Assembly (NCBI RefSeq): GCF_900102185.1
Contig: NZ_LT629690.1
Location: forward strand, 1,860,001-1,924,000
Direction of reading: 5' to 3'
From: Terriglobus roseus
GTDB lineage: Bacteria; Acidobacteriota; Terriglobia; Terriglobales; Acidobacteriaceae
Length of the DNA: 64,000 bases
Part shown: one piece after another, positions 62,497 through 64,000 of the stretch
Layout: the number at the start of each line of letters is the position of its first letter
Position numbering within the stretch: position 1 is the stretch's first letter
Position numbers and translations under genes: made by a program
Notes under the pieces: generated by a model
What the model saw: only the letters and a program-made list of their open reading frames with translations
What the model was told of the DNA's origin: nothing
Database searches by the model: none

Positions 62497-64000
62497 ATGG
62501 CAACACAGGCACTAACACCACTTTCCAAGCTGAAGACAGCAAACCTCGGCTTCCCGCGCATGGGCCGGCAGCGCGAATTGAAGTTTGCTCTGGAAGGATT
62601 CTGGACGGGTAAGCGCACCGAAGCCGAACTTCTGGAAACCGCCGCTTCCCTTCGTGCAGAACACTGGAAATTGCAGAAGTCCGCAGGCATTGATTTCATT
62701 CCCACGAATGACTTCTCGCTCTATGACCAGGTGCTGGACACGCTGGTTCTGATCGGCGCCACACCGGAACGTTTTGGCAGTGGCAAAATCACGCTGGAAC
62801 GCTACTTCAGCATGGCGCGCAACAGCAAAGAACAAACCGCCATGGAGATGACCAAGTGGTTCGATACGAACTATCACTACCTGGTCCCGGAATGGAGTGC
62901 GTGGCTTCCCTTCACTGTCGATACGACGAAACTTCTGAATGAGATTGCAGAGGCTCGTGCACTCGGCATTGAACCTCGTCCCGTTCTCATTGGACCGCTT
63001 ACTTTGCTGTTACTTGGCAAGGGGGTGGATGGCTTTGATCCTTTCATGCTCACGGATAAGCTCGTGTCTGCTTACCAAGCTGTGCTTCACACGCTGGCCG
63101 AACAGAATATCGAGTGGGTGCAGATCGATGAGCCAATCCTTGCCACAGACTTGCCTGAAGGTGCAGCGGAGTTCTTCCGTCATGCGTACGCAGAGCTGAC
63201 AAAGACGCCGGTCAAGCTGATGTTGACCACATACTTCGATCGTCTCGGGAGCAACCTCTCGCTCGCGGTTGAGGCGCAAACCGCAGGCATCCATATTGAC
63301 CTTGTTCGCACACCGCGGCAATTGAACGAAGTTCTTGCTGCGCTTACCCCAGAGCAGGTGTTAAGCCTCGGCGTGGTGGAAGGGCGCAACATCTGGCTTA
63401 CGGATTTTGCCGCTGCCCAGGAGTTCATCACAAAGGCTGTTGCGGCGTTAGGAGCAGAGCGCGTCATCGTTGCACCGTCGTGCTCACTGCTACACGTACC
63501 GCATGATCTACGTAGCGAAACGAAGCTACCTACGCGCGTTAAAAGCTGGCTGCGTTTCGCAGAGGAGAAACTCGCAGAAATCGCTGCGCTTGCTTCTTCT
63601 GAAGCAGCCGCTTTCACCGCAAATTTAGCTGCGATTGCAGATCGCGCGACTGCGGAATCCTCTACGAATCAGGAAGTACGTTCGAAGCTTGCATCGCTAT
63701 TGGAATCAGACTTCGCACGTAAATCGCCTTACAGTGAACGCACCGACAAACAACGCGCAGAGCTTGGCTTGCCGCTTTTCCCCACCACAACCATCGGCTC
63801 ATTCCCGCAGACGGCTGAAGTGCGTAAGCATCGTGCGGCATTCAAACACGGACACGAAAGCGCAGAAGCCTATGAGGCATTCCTGCGCGAAGCCACCGAA
63901 CACTGCATTCGTCAGCAGGAAGAGATCGGCCTCGATGTACTTGTTCACGGCGAGTTTGAACGCAATGACATGGTCGAATACTTCGCTGAGTTTCTGGAAG
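62497..64000 (+). CDS. metE: Cobalamin-independent methionine synthase MetE (3' end outside window)
   Basis: Methyl transfer from methyltetrahydrofolate-polyglutamate to homocysteine with zinc but no B12. 501 residues are visible of a usual 750 or so. N-terminal domain: ANLGFPRMGRQRELKFALE, TNDFSLYDQVLD, PLTLLLLGKG, WVQIDEPILATDLP, GIHIDLVRTP. Linker and start of C-terminal barrel: LFPTTTIGSFPQTAEVRK, HGEFERNDMVEYFAE. GGAGAG lies before ATG 62497. Controlled by the B12 riboswitch ahead of it. The reading frame is intact to the end of the window. Confidence 0.97.
   Translation, partial: MATQALTPLSKLKTANLGFPRMGRQRELKFALEGFWTGKRTEAELLETAASLRAEHWKLQKSAGIDFIPTNDFSLYDQVLDTLVLIGATPERFGSGKITLERYFSMARNSKEQTAMEMTKWFDTNYHYLVPEWSAWLPFTVDTTKLLNEIAEARALGIEPRPVLIGPLTLLLLGKGVDGFDPFMLTDKLVSAYQAVLHTLAEQNIEWVQIDEPILATDLPEGAAEFFRHAYAELTKTPVKLMLTTYFDRLGSNLSLAVEAQTAGIHIDLVRTPRQLNEVLAALTPEQVLSLGVVEGRNIWLTDFAAAQEFITKAVAALGAERVIVAPSCSLLHVPHDLRSETKLPTRVKSWLRFAEEKLAEIAALASSEAAAFTANLAAIADRATAESSTNQEVRSKLASLLESDFARKSPYSERTDKQRAELGLPLFPTTTIGSFPQTAEVRKHRAAFKHGHESAEAYEAFLREATEHCIRQQEEIGLDVLVHGEFERNDMVEYFAEFLE

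Noticed and set aside
1-64000. CRISPR arrays, insertion sequences, integrases, toxin-antitoxin pairs or an antiphage island
   Set aside because: No regularly spaced repeats, transposase or integrase motifs or defence-gene families were seen; none of the three tRNAs has an integrase gene beside it.

Overview
The window is chromosomal DNA of an acidobacterium, most likely class Terriglobia (Terriglobus, Granulicella or Edaphobacter type). This is inferred from family content. There are two soil-associated TIGR03435 proteins, one large orphan ABC permease of the acidobacterial duplicated (ADOP) type paired with a PadR regulator, a VWFA-related exoprotein of acidobacterial type, a SpoIVB-like S55 protein in a non-sporulating gene context, and a Gram-negative envelope gene (lpxD). 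Coding density is high, codon use looks even throughout, and I saw no phage, insertion sequence, integron or CRISPR array.

Layout. 1-2.5 kb: the 3' part of a phosphoketolase followed at once by acetate kinase. 2.5-5.2 kb: a TIGR03435 protein, an intergenic stretch holding a probable small structured RNA with its own terminator, and pdxS. 5.3-16 kb: recQ, a secreted esterase, a LolC/E-like permease, a two-gene exported pair (beta-propeller protein and S55 peptidase-like protein), a VWFA protein, an EmrE-type exporter and a DUF4149 membrane protein. 16-21 kb: tRNA-Leu(UAA), a Tat-exported sulfatase, a small orphan protein, ribB fused to a degraded GTP cyclohydrolase II domain, a HAD hydrolase and an aminotransferase. 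21-33 kb: dnaE, accA, pyrF, thiD, thiS, a glycosyltransferase and several small exported or membrane proteins.

33-43 kb: a heavy-metal RND efflux operon (small membrane protein, TolC-type channel, lipoprotein adaptor, CusA/CzcA pump) closed by a strong terminator. It is followed by a PadR regulator preceded by three tandem palindromes, and by the ADOP permease. 43-52 kb: tRNA-Ser(GGA), an FG-GAP protein, a Ser/Thr kinase with a TPR-rich sensor half, a HAD hydrolase, tRNA-Leu(GAG), secG, a metallo-beta-lactamase-fold hydrolase, a YdcF-like protein and a CCA-adding-type nucleotidyltransferase with a long histone-H1-like Lys/Ala/Pro tail. 52-62 kb: lpxD, a REC-PAS regulator, a lipoprotein-tmk-P450 cluster, a second TIGR03435 protein, a GAF-PAS-GGDEF-EAL protein and holB. 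62-64 kb: a beta-propeller protein diverging from a cobalamin riboswitch that leads into metE, which runs off the window.

The genes are mostly housekeeping, interspersed with acidobacterial envelope and secretion functions. The points I find most worth checking are these: a gene that seems to lack any canonical start codon (probable AUC start at 12100); the structured RNA at 3.9-4.0 kb; the three-palindrome PadR control region; a probable catalytically dead CPBP protein; a RibB with a dead RibA domain; the H1-like tail on the nucleotidyltransferase; and a ThiS that ends in Gly-Gly-Gly-Cys.
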